Source: Thalassotalea euphylliae (GTDB lineage Bacteria; Pseudomonadota; Gammaproteobacteria; Enterobacterales; Alteromonadaceae). From it: a stretch of DNA of 64,000 bases. Position 1 is the stretch's first letter. Every line of letters starts with the position of its first letter. The stretch is from contig NZ_QUOV01000001.1 in assembly GCF_003390395.1 (NCBI RefSeq), forward strand, positions 2,418,001 to 2,482,000. Reading direction: 5' to 3'. Shown here piece by piece: positions 56,192 through 64,000 of this stretch. Under the pieces are notes generated by a model. It made no database searches, had not been told where the DNA came from, and saw only the letters and a list, made by a program, of their open reading frames with translations. A program made the position numbers and the translations under genes.

Positions 56192-57112
56192 ATGCTAGTA
56201 GACGATTTACAAGTTGTACTAAAAGTTGCTGAATTTCAAAGTATTAAACAAGCCGCCGACAGTTTAGATATCCGCGTAGCCACTGCGAGTACAGCAGTTA
56301 AGCGAGTAGAAAAGCATTACGGCATTGAACTGTTCGTGCGCTCGACAAGACAATTACGTTTATCTTCTGCTGGTGAAAAATATATTCCACGTATCGAACA
56401 AGCAGTATTAACCCTAAATCAAATAGGTCAAAGCGCTCAGGATGAACTTAATCTTGTTGATGGCGAATTACGCCTTGCAGTGCCTTCAGATTTGGGTCGT
56501 AATATCTTACTGCCGTGGTTAGATGATTTTATTGAAGAACACCCAAAACTCAGCATTAAGCTAAATATCGGGGACCGAAACACAGACTTTTATCGCGATC
56601 CGGTAGACGTTGCCCTACGTTACGGCGTTCCAAAAGACTCAAACATGTTTGGTTTTAAAATATGTGACGTACCACGAATATTATGTGCAGCCCCGTCATA
56701 TCTCAACAAAGTTACACCACCTAAGCACCCTAACGATCTAACGAAACTAAATGGTTTGTGCTACCAAATTCGAGATTTAGTTAACAATACATGGGAGTTT
56801 TCTAAAGGTGACGAGACCTTTAAAGTTAAAGTCCCTAGTAACCGTGTTGTCAATGACGCCGAAATAGTTAGACGCTGGTGTGTAGCAGGTTATGGCGTTG
56901 CGACGAAATCGGTGTTAGATATGTCGACCGATTTACTTGCTGGTCGAGTAGTCAATTTAATGCCTGATTATTCCCCAAGCCCTAAAGAGCTTTGGCTGAT
57001 CTGCCCTTCTCGTCAATTAATTACACCTGCAGTGCGTTTACTTCGTGACCACATTACCCAGCGATGCCAGCAATTACTCGAGGAATTGCGCAGTTCTGGC
57101 CATCTCGTATAA
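56192..57112 (+). CDS. LysR-family transcriptional regulator
   Basis: A 306-residue regulator. The N-terminal winged helix is at residues about 1-60 (VLKVAEFQSIKQAADSLDI, FVRSTRQLRLSSAGEKYI) and the C-terminal periplasmic-binding-like effector domain follows. The sequence is closest in style to the single-target LysR group with DVALRYGVPKDSNM. No divergent target gene is present, since the neighbour upstream runs in the same direction. The target is unknown. Confidence 0.88.
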   Translation: MLVDDLQVVLKVAEFQSIKQAADSLDIRVATASTAVKRVEKHYGIELFVRSTRQLRLSSAGEKYIPRIEQAVLTLNQIGQSAQDELNLVDGELRLAVPSDLGRNILLPWLDDFIEEHPKLSIKLNIGDRNTDFYRDPVDVALRYGVPKDSNMFGFKICDVPRILCAAPSYLNKVTPPKHPNDLTKLNGLCYQIRDLVNNTWEFSKGDETFKVKVPSNRVVNDAEIVRRWCVAGYGVATKSVLDMSTDLLAGRVVNLMPDYSPSPKELWLICPSRQLITPAVRLLRDHITQRCQQLLEELRSSGHLV

Positions 57113-57161
57113 CCTACTATCGCCAATCTAGTTAGGTTTGAAATATTTAAAAAATAATTTT

Positions 57162-57193
<32 letters not shown>

Positions 57194-57243
57194 ATAGTGC
57201 CAATTTAAATCAAAGATTACATTGGCACTAACCAATTTAATAC

Positions 57244-57260
57244 ATTACTATATTAGTAAT
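57244..57260. promoter_or_regulatory. Palindrome upstream of the ArsR operon, site 1
   Basis: ATTACTA and TAGTAAT around TAT, 17 bases, AT-rich and perfectly symmetric. It fits an ArsR-family operator and lies about 90 bases upstream of the start codon. Confidence 0.6.
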
Positions 57261-57304
57261 ATCTAATTTAGGTTTTTCTAATTTATATTTTCCTAATGTG
57301 ACTA

Positions 57305-57320
57305 TTTCTAATGTTAGAAA
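57305..57320. promoter_or_regulatory. Palindrome upstream of the ArsR operon, site 2
   Basis: TTTCTAA and TTAGAAA around TG, 22 bases before the arsR start codon. Between the two palindromes CTAAT occurs repeatedly. Repressor bound here would block transcription of its own operon. Confidence 0.6.
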
Positions 57321-57341
57321 ATACTAATGTAAAACTTTGGT

Positions 57342-57659
57342 ATGAAAATGAACCCTGAACAATTGCACCAGCAAGTTACTCTTGCAAGTAGCTATTTAAA
57401 ACGTTTAAGTCATCCCGTGAGGTTGCTGGTGCTATGTACGCTGGTCGAAGGCGAACGTTCAGTTAGCGAGCTCAGTGAGTTAAGTGAACTTGCCAATGTC
57501 AGCCAATCCGCTCTTTCACAGCACCTCGCGGTACTGCGCGAACATGGTTTAGTCAGCACGCGACGTGAGTCTCAAACCATTTTTTATTCCCTAGCAGATG
57601 AACACTGCATCAAAATTATTGATGTACTCCACGAAATTTTTTGTCCTACAAGCGAATGA
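57342..57659 (+). CDS. ArsR-family regulator of the BigR/SqrR persulfide-sensing type
   Basis: A 105-residue winged-helix repressor (VSQSALSQHLAVLREHGLV, TRRESQTIFYSL). It lacks the metal-binding cysteine cluster of ArsR. Cysteines C32 and C101 match the pair that forms a tetrasulfide bridge in SqrR/BigR/YgaV, with a three-residue insertion between them compared with those proteins (ELSELSEL). C89 is extra. It heads an operon with a rhodanese and two YeeE/YedE-like proteins, the usual targets of BigR. Hence reactive sulfur species probably relieve repression; inference from family and context. Confidence 0.85.
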   Translation: MKMNPEQLHQQVTLASSYLKRLSHPVRLLVLCTLVEGERSVSELSELSELANVSQSALSQHLAVLREHGLVSTRRESQTIFYSLADEHCIKIIDVLHEIFCPTSE

Positions 57660-58036
57660 GTAGCTTTATGAAAATGACACCAGCAAGCCTTGTCGACCAT
57701 GCTCGCCAAGAAATCAATGAAATTAGTATTGAGCAATGGCAGCAAAATGCAGAAGACTTTCTAGTCATCGATGTTAGAGATGTAAACGAGCTAGACAAAG
57801 GACAACTACCAAGCGCCAGCCATATTTCTCGAGGTTTATTAGAATTTCAAATATTGAATCACCCAAAGCTTGCTAAATTAACCGATGCAGAAAAAGCAGC
57901 AGCAAATATTTTACTTTATTGCCAGTCAGGTGGGCGCTCAGCGCTTGCTGCTCAATCACTTATGAATATGGGCTTTAATAATGTAAGTTCACTTGCGGGA
58001 GGCTATAACGAATGGTTGAAGTTAACAGCCAAGTAA
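57656..58036 (+). CDS. Rhodanese-like sulfurtransferase
   Basis: A 126-residue single rhodanese domain. The active-site loop is CQSGGRSAL, with the catalytic cysteine; FLVIDVRD at about 40-47 is the CH2A-like start of the fold. It moves sulfane sulfur to an acceptor such as glutathione. The ATG overlaps the arsR stop codon by four bases (ATGA), and the next gene starts 25 bases before the rhodanese stop, so three genes are translationally linked. Confidence 0.87.
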   Translation: MSSFMKMTPASLVDHARQEINEISIEQWQQNAEDFLVIDVRDVNELDKGQLPSASHISRGLLEFQILNHPKLAKLTDAEKAAANILLYCQSGGRSALAAQSLMNMGFNNVSSLAGGYNEWLKLTAK

Positions 58037-58449
58037 TCGTCAGCGCTCTCTCTGGTGGTGTACTCATTGGTTTAAGCGCCGTTTTAATGATGCTGCTATT
58101 TGGAAAAATAGCTGGAATTAGCGGTGCATTTGGTCAACTGATAACGATTAGCAAAGGTTCATTGAAAACAGCTGCATCAAGCTGGCAGTTCTACTTTCTT
58201 ATTGGTTTGGCACTTGGTGGCTGGCTGTATAGTAAAGCTTTCGGTATTAACTTCGACATGCGAGAAAATTTCTCCACTAGCTTGCTTATTCTTTCAGGAA
58301 TATTGGTCGGTTTTGGTACACAACTTGGCAACGGTTGTACTAGCGGTCACGGCGTTTGTGGCATCGCCCGATTATCGATACGTTCTATCCTAGCCACTTG
58401 TCTGTTTATGGGAAGCGCAATAGTTACCGTGTATTTAGTTAAGCTCTAA
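58012..58449 (+). CDS. YeeE/YedE-family membrane protein, first half-unit
   Basis: A 145-residue membrane protein with about four helices and the motif GNGCTSGHGVCG, typical of YeeE/YedE (TsuA-type) proteins that move thiosulfate or other sulfur compounds by cysteine relay. It is half the length of the full two-repeat proteins; the other half is supplied by the next gene. The start overlaps the rhodanese gene. Confidence 0.85.
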   Translation: MVEVNSQVIVSALSGGVLIGLSAVLMMLLFGKIAGISGAFGQLITISKGSLKTAASSWQFYFLIGLALGGWLYSKAFGINFDMRENFSTSLLILSGILVGFGTQLGNGCTSGHGVCGIARLSIRSILATCLFMGSAIVTVYLVKL

Positions 58450-58504
58450 ATGGATACTTAACTAGAAAAATACTACTAAAAATATTTGATTTGGAAGCAG
58501 CAGA

Positions 58505-58942
58505 ATGAAACCGATCATTGCGCTAAGTATTGGCGTCTTATTTGGCTTTGGTTTAACCCTGGCACAAATGACCAACCCGCTAGCCGTTATTGGCTTTTTA
58601 GATATCACAGGAAAATGGGATATTCGACTTGCCTTTGTTATGTGTGCGGCACTACTTATTACGTTAGTTGGCTATCGTATTTTATTCAGTAAACTCAATA
58701 AGCCTTTGCTATCGCTTAAATTTCGTTTACCCAATAAAAGTAACATCGACAGTCAACTTATCATAGGTTCAATAATATTCGGCGTAGGTTGGGGGTTAAG
58801 TGGATACTGTCCAGGGCCAGCGATCGCAGGAATCACAATTAACCCAAGAGAAAGCCTCATTTTTATACTGGCCATGTTCGTCGGCGTTAAAGCTCATCAC
58901 CTCAGCGTTGAAATTCAGCGTAAAGTTAAAATAGCCCAGTAG
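58505..58942 (+). CDS. YeeE/YedE-related membrane protein (DUF6691), second half-unit
   Basis: A 145-residue membrane protein with a conserved GLSGYCPGPAIAG motif, a cysteine in a helix break as in YeeE repeats. Together the two small proteins probably form a heteromeric equivalent of a single YeeE transporter for a sulfur substrate. It lies 55 bases after the first half and is the last gene of the operon, followed by a terminator. Confidence 0.83.
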   Translation: MKPIIALSIGVLFGFGLTLAQMTNPLAVIGFLDITGKWDIRLAFVMCAALLITLVGYRILFSKLNKPLLSLKFRLPNKSNIDSQLIIGSIIFGVGWGLSGYCPGPAIAGITINPRESLIFILAMFVGVKAHHLSVEIQRKVKIAQ

Positions 58943-58993
58943 TCACATAGCTAAATTCCCAATTGCGCATACGTAGAAGAACTCTAGGCATAA

Positions 58994-59020
58994 AAAAAGC
59001 GAGCTCTGAGCTCGCTTTTT
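58994..59020. terminator. Bidirectional terminator
   Basis: AAAAAGCGAGC / GCTCGCTTTTT around a five-base loop (TCTGA), T runs on both strands. It serves the sulfur operon (plus) and the DUF3718 gene (minus). Confidence 0.88.
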
Positions 59021-59040
59021 ATTGAATCTTTTATTTGATA

Positions 59041-59388
59041 TTAGCCATTTACGCGCTTGTTAGCAGCTTCAATCAAAGTAGCGTCAGTAATTGATGCCAT
59101 TGCATCTTTTACTTTTGATTTTGGTAACTTGCTGATCATTAATGAACCAGTTTTTACTGCGCTTTTCTCTGATGCGAATGCTAATAAGTTTTGACCGTTA
59201 CACTGAACACCGTCAAATACTGAACGAATTTTAAGGTTATTACTTTTTAGGAAAGAACGTAAACGCTTTTTGTTATCTGCTGACACATACTCACATAGGC
59301 TTTGAGCAACGTCTGAAGCGTTTGCCGCTGGAGTAACAGATACAGAAGAGATTAACGCGATTGCAGGAACTAGCAATAATTTTTTCAT
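59041..59388 (-). CDS. DUF3718 exported protein
   Basis: A 115-residue protein with a signal peptide (about 24 residues, ending NA-S) and two cysteines (LCEYV and VQCNG) that could form a disulfide. It matches DUF3718, a small family I know from Alteromonadales, without known function. It is a single gene with its own terminator and about 370 bases of noncoding DNA upstream. Confidence 0.75.
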   Translation of the reverse strand: MKKLLLVPAIALISSVSVTPAANASDVAQSLCEYVSADNKKRLRSFLKSNNLKIRSVFDGVQCNGQNLLAFASEKSAVKTGSLMISKLPKSKVKDAMASITDATLIEAANKRVNG

Positions 59389-59756
59389 GGATTAAAAACC
59401 TTTACACAACAAGTCAAAAATATAAGTAAGTACTTGAAACGCACAAAAGGTCCCTGCTGCATTAGGTAGTACCGCTGTCGTAGTAGTTTATTGAACAGAA
59501 AATCCTGTTAAATAAAAACCTTAGACCGATAACTTTGCGTAGCACCCTTTCAGATACCTTGCCGTTTCTTGCGGCGCGAATTATACGCAAGGTAGTTTAT
59601 TTAGCAAGCAGTTTTTTACATCTTTTTACTGTTTTATCTCAATGTTTTACCAAAAAAATTGTCTATTTTTCATTCAAACCCATGAGTTTATTAGCAATGC
59701 AGCATTTTTAGCACTGTGATAAAATGCGAAAAATTTTTTATATCGCTGATAAAAAT
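59389..59756. other. Divergent gap between the DUF3718 and S4 genes
   Basis: AT-rich noncoding DNA that must hold promoters for both genes. A long-range inverted repeat CCTTGC / GCAAGG is present near 59560-59595. No protein gene or RNA gene could be recognised. Confidence 0.5.
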
Positions 59757-60287
59757 ATGGCAAACGTCTACTTAGTTGAAATTGATCAACAACCTATCGA
59801 ACTCTATAAACTGCTAAAAATTGCTGATTTAGTGTCTGGTGGTGGTGAAGCAAAAGTATTGATCGCAGAAGGTTACGTATTGCTAAATAATGAAGTGGAA
59901 TTTCAAAAGCGTAAAAAAGTTTACGATGGTGATTATATCCAACTAGGCGATAACATCATTGAAGTGCAATATGTGGCGCCTGAGTATGAGCCACAGTTAG
60001 TTGAATCTGCTTTGCAAGAAAATGAGCTGGTAGAAAGCGGACAAGAAAACAGCGACGGAGATGAACCATTTGCCTATCAAAATACCGAGCCTAAGCCACG
60101 CCAAGCAGCAACTAAACAGCAAGCAACAGGCGTTAACAAAAACTCAAGCAAATCAAAATCTAAAGCAGCTAAATCAAAAACTTCAGCTTTTAATAAAGGC
60201 AAGAAGAAAAATTCAAACGAGCCAGCCGACAGTTCAGGTAAAAAATCCGATAAAAACTCAGGGAAAAGGCGCGCTATTTCGTTTTAA
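59757..60287 (+). CDS. S4-domain RNA-binding protein with basic tail (YbcJ-like)
   Basis: A 176-residue protein. The first 75 residues are a YbcJ/S4 domain (LYKLLKIADLVSGGGEAKVLI, then EGYVLLNNE and KRKKVYDGD) as found in small RNA-binding proteins. A long, low-complexity, lysine- and serine-rich tail follows (KSKSKAAKSK), not present in E. coli YbcJ (about 70 residues). ATG 59757 (MANVYLVEID) is preferred over 59724 because the family starts near there. Substrate RNA unknown. Confidence 0.78.
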   Translation: MANVYLVEIDQQPIELYKLLKIADLVSGGGEAKVLIAEGYVLLNNEVEFQKRKKVYDGDYIQLGDNIIEVQYVAPEYEPQLVESALQENELVESGQENSDGDEPFAYQNTEPKPRQAATKQQATGVNKNSSKSKSKAAKSKTSAFNKGKKKNSNEPADSSGKKSDKNSGKRRAISF

Positions 60288-60359
60288 CACGCCAGCTATT
60301 TAAAGCCCCAATGGGTTAAGTGGGCTAAGTGGCTTAAGTGGCTTAAATTGCAAAATAAG

Positions 60360-60845
60360 CTATTTAAGCTTTTTCTCCCAAAATTCGGCTTTGCCCATGG
60401 CTGGATCTAACTCGTAACCTGTAAAGCCAAATTTTTCATAAGCGCTCATCGCCACTTTATTGCCTGTTAGTACTTCGAGCGTCACCTTGCTACAGCCTTT
60501 TTCTCTGGCAAGTGTTTCAACCGCAGCCAATAATTTTTGGCTTAAGCCTAAACCACGAAATTCACTATTTACCGCCATATCGTGAATATTAAGGATAGGC
60601 TTACAAGCAAAGGTAGAGAAGCTTTCGATACAGTTGGCTAAGCCCGCTGGCTGGTCATCGACATAGGCGATCAAGCTGGTCATAAAGTTGCGCTGTTGCA
60701 ATGCTGCCGCCAAATTTTGCTTAGTATCCGGTGATAACGCTTCACCACCGCCCATGGGATCTTGAGCATATTGATCTAGCAATGTGATCAGCTCTGCCAT
60801 TTGCTGTGCGTTGTGATAATCGACCTTACGTATTTCGACTGCCAT
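60360..60845 (-). CDS. GNAT-family N-acetyltransferase
   Basis: A 161-residue acetyltransferase with the acetyl-CoA-binding loop in EFRGLGLSQKLL and the C-terminal NKVAMSAYEKFGF. The substrate is not evident. Tandem units of AAGTGG(G)CT precede its end in the gap 60310-60345 with no clear purpose. It stands alone. Confidence 0.82.
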   Translation of the reverse strand: MAVEIRKVDYHNAQQMAELITLLDQYAQDPMGGGEALSPDTKQNLAAALQQRNFMTSLIAYVDDQPAGLANCIESFSTFACKPILNIHDMAVNSEFRGLGLSQKLLAAVETLAREKGCSKVTLEVLTGNKVAMSAYEKFGFTGYELDPAMGKAEFWEKKLK

Positions 60846-60945
60846 AAATTTCCTATGTAAAACAGTAATATTATCGCAAATAAGCTACCTGCTTAGCACA
60901 GATTGTCAACCCTTCACTAGGCTAACTCAGCGACTAAACCAACTG

Positions 60946-61782
60946 CTAACCTTGCAAATGCTCGGCGTGAAATATTAAATGGTCATCAATAAAGCTGGCG
61001 ATAAAGTAATAACTGTGATCATAGCCCGGCTGCATACGCAAGGTTAACTTGGAGCCATGTTGTTCAGCCGCAGCAGTTAGTGCCTCAGGCATTAGCTGTT
61101 CAGTTAAAAACTGATCGGCGTCACCTTGATCCACTAACATAGGCAGTTCAGCTTTATCTTGGGTGAGTAAGTAACTGGCATCATAGTTTTGCCAAGTTGA
61201 TTTATCAGTGCCTAAGTAAGCACTAAACGCTTTTTGGCCCCAAGGGCAGCGCATTGGGTTAGCAATTGGGCTGAATGCCGAAATTGAGCGATAGGCCGAT
61301 TGATTTTTCAAACCTATGGTAAGTGCACCATGGCCCCCCATGCTATGCCCAGAGATTGATTTTACAGATGTAACTGGAAAGTTCGCTTCGATTAATGCTG
61401 GCAACTCTTGGGTGATGTAATCATACATTTGGTAATGTGCAGACCAAGGCGCTTGTGTAGCGTTAAGGTAAAAGCCTGCGCCCTGCCCTAAATCATAGCC
61501 GTCATCATTTGCCACGTTTTCACCGCGCGGGCTAGTATCAGGGGCAACAATCGCAATACCCAACTCTGCAGCTTTGCGAAACGCTCCGGCTTTGTGCATA
61601 AAGTTTTCATCAGTGCAAGTTAGGCCCGATAACCAATAAAGCACAGGAACTGGGCTGCTAGCACTTGCCTGCGGCGGTAAATAAATAGCAAAGCGCATAG
61701 TGCAATTAAGGCCGTTCGAGTCGTGCGTATATTGTTTTTGCCAACCGTTAAATACTTTGTTTTGACTGATATTTTCAATCAT
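60946..61782 (-). CDS. fghA: S-formylglutathione hydrolase
   Basis: A 278-residue esterase-D-type enzyme that hydrolyses S-formylglutathione to formate and glutathione. Catalytic serine in [10 protein letters not shown], histidine in GYDHSYYF, aspartate in DQGDADQFL. The second step of formaldehyde detoxification after FrmA, encoded upstream in the same direction. A terminator (61815-61851) lies between the two, so expression relative to frmA may be lower. Confidence 0.94.
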   Translation of the reverse strand: MIENISQNKVFNGWQKQYTHDSNGLNCTMRFAIYLPPQASASSPVPVLYWLSGLTCTDENFMHKAGAFRKAAELGIAIVAPDTSPRGENVANDDGYDLGQGAGFYLNATQAPWSAHYQMYDYITQELPALIEANFPVTSVKSISGHSMGGHGALTIGLKNQSAYRSISAFSPIANPMRCPWGQKAFSAYLGTDKSTWQNYDASYLLTQDKAELPMLVDQGDADQFLTEQLMPEALTAAAEQHGSKLTLRMQPGYDHSYYFIASFIDDHLIFHAEHLQG

Positions 61783-61814
61783 TTTTGATGTCCTTAGATG
61801 GAATTCTTGTAATA

Positions 61815-61851
61815 AAAAACTCAGAGGCTAATCGCTAACATCTGAGTTTTT
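61815..61851 (-). terminator. Terminator between frmA and fghA
   Basis: AAAAACTCAGA / TCTGAGTTTTT, 11-bp stem with a 15-base loop, then TTTTTTATT on the minus strand. It lies 69 bases after the frmA stop. Confidence 0.8.
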
Positions 61852-61919
61852 AATAAATCTAAATCATATTAACCATCGATTTATATGGCTCGATTGTCCA
61901 TTCATCTTATTTATTCATC

Positions 61920-63107
<1,188 letters not shown>

Positions 63108-63136
63108 CTAACATGCTTTGCTAACTAAAGCTCAGT

Positions 63137-63154
63137 CTATATTGCATAGTATAG
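63137..63154. promoter_or_regulatory. Candidate LysR site and frmA promoter
   Basis: CTATA and TATAG lie in inverted orientation eight bases apart, as in LysR sites. On the minus strand TATACT (63153-63148) with TTATCA (63175-63170) 16 bases away could be the frmA promoter, so a bound regulator would overlap the -10. Weak -35; moderate confidence. Confidence 0.4.
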
Positions 63155-63259
63155 CTGTTTCTTATTTACTGATAATCCATCCATTTCACAATTTATTTTT
63201 ACGTATTTGCAATAATCAGTTAAGCTTTTGCTAAATACACACTGAGTGAAATCATTGAT

Positions 63260-64000
63260 ATGGCAAATTGGGAGGGAGTAAGTGAGTTTGTTGCAGTGGC
63301 AGAAACAGCTAGCTTTACCTTGGCAGCCAATAAACTTTCAACCTCAGTCGCACAGGTGAGTCGACGAGTATCTGCTTTAGAAGAGCGATTAGCGGTAAAA
63401 TTGCTACACAGAACCACGCGAAAAGTCACACTAAGTGAAGCTGGGCAAGTTTATTTTCAGCAGTGTAAACACTTAGTGGAAGGGCTAGAAGTGGCAGAAC
63501 TGGCGGTCACGCAAATGCAAACCACGCCCAAAGGCTTGGTCAAAGTGACCGCTCCTGTCACTTATGGTGAGCAACACTTAGCATCATTGCTTAACCAGTT
63601 TTTAGCCCGTTATCCGCAAGTCAATATTGATCTTAACTTAACCAATCAACAATTAGATTTGCTGGAAGCGGGGATAGATATAGCAATACGTTTAGGTCGG
63701 CTAACTGATTCCACTATGATTGCCAAACGCCTCGCCTCTCGCCAGCTTTATGTTTGTGCCAGTAAAAAATACCTTGAGCGCCATGGTGAACCCCATAGTT
63801 TATCCGAACTGGCACATCACCAGTGTTTAGTTGGCTCCATTGAGCATTGGCGCTTTCAGGAAAAAGGTAGGGAAAAATCGATTCGCGTTGCGGGCCGACT
63901 AAAATGTAATAGTGGCAACGCCCTGCTTGATGCGGCTAAGCAAGGACTTGGGTTAGTGCAACTGCCAGACTACTACATAAAAGACGCATTACAATCTGGT
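63260..64000 (+). CDS. LysR-family regulator (cut by window edge)
   Basis: Reading from ATG 63260 gives 247 codons with no stop to the window end, so about 50 residues are missing. The N-terminus (MANWEGVSEFVAVAETASF, RTTRKVTLSEAGQVY) is the LysR winged helix; the rest is an effector domain (DIAIRLGRLTDSTM). Divergent from frmA across 191 bases, as is common for the regulator of the formaldehyde detoxification genes. The inducer is not shown by the sequence. Confidence 0.88.
   Translation, partial: MANWEGVSEFVAVAETASFTLAANKLSTSVAQVSRRVSALEERLAVKLLHRTTRKVTLSEAGQVYFQQCKHLVEGLEVAELAVTQMQTTPKGLVKVTAPVTYGEQHLASLLNQFLARYPQVNIDLNLTNQQLDLLEAGIDIAIRLGRLTDSTMIAKRLASRQLYVCASKKYLERHGEPHSLSELAHHQCLVGSIEHWRFQEKGREKSIRVAGRLKCNSGNALLDAAKQGLGLVQLPDYYIKDALQSG

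Overview
The window is a chromosomal segment of a marine gammaproteobacterium, most likely of the order Alteromonadales (Colwellia/Thalassotalea-like). This rests on gene order (msrC-x-proQ-prc, pepN with DUF2835, yceD-rpmF-plsX-fabHDG-acpP-fabF-pabC-mltG-tmk-holB-pilZ-tatD), a DUF3718 protein, moderate-to-low GC and protein similarity recalled from those groups. No species can be fixed from the sequence alone. I see no phage, insertion sequence, integron or CRISPR array, so the window is mostly core genome with a few accessory operons.

Layout. 1-1950: N-terminal two fifths of a large NAD-dependent glutamate dehydrogenase (minus strand, running off the left edge). 2344-9206: a four-gene minus-strand envelope operon (DUF1302 barrel, DUF1329, YCF48-like propeller, RND/MMPL transporter) behind an 860-bp regulatory gap with a perfect palindrome. 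10070-20014: housekeeping genes (pepN, nhaC, prc, proQ, a small acidic protein, msrC, a SIMPL protein, a DUF2057 protein). 20139-27060: the propionate / 2-methylcitrate operon prpR-prpB-prpC-acnD-prpF. Its promoter is bracketed by two copies of a 12-bp palindrome, apparently the PrpR operators. 27207-28436: a fused SpmA/SpmB-like membrane protein. 28437-29055: a gene-free stretch with a promoter-like sequence and a strong plus-strand terminator, a candidate small RNA.

29056-40081: a long minus-strand block for fatty acid and phospholipid synthesis (yceD, rpmF, plsX, fabH, fabD, fabG, acpP, fabF), followed after a terminator by pabC, mltG, tmk, holB, pilZ and tatD. 40210-46321: maf, a HAD phosphatase, rluC and, after a 600-bp structured leader, rne (RNase E). 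46401-53876: comEA, pyrF, a membrane c-di-GMP phosphodiesterase with a periplasmic c-type haem motif, a serine hydrolase, a DEAD-box helicase and gltX.

54117-54967: a stringent-type promoter drives five identical tRNA-Val(UAC) genes. Two long spacers carry what look like decayed tRNA-Val copies. 55565-58942: an unrecognised duplicated protein, a LysR regulator, and a BigR/SqrR-like ArsR regulator with rhodanese and two YeeE/YedE-type membrane proteins (probable sulfide/persulfide response). 59041-64000: a DUF3718 protein, an S4 RNA-binding protein, a GNAT acetyltransferase and glutathione-dependent formaldehyde detoxification (fghA, frmA) with a divergent LysR gene cut by the right edge.

The best candidates for follow-up are the tRNA-Val array with ghost copies, the possible small RNA at 28796-28998, the haem-motif phosphodiesterase, the DUF1302/DUF1329/YCF48/RND operon with its palindrome, and the palindromic control regions of prp, arsR and rne. 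None is proven here to be a wholly new system.
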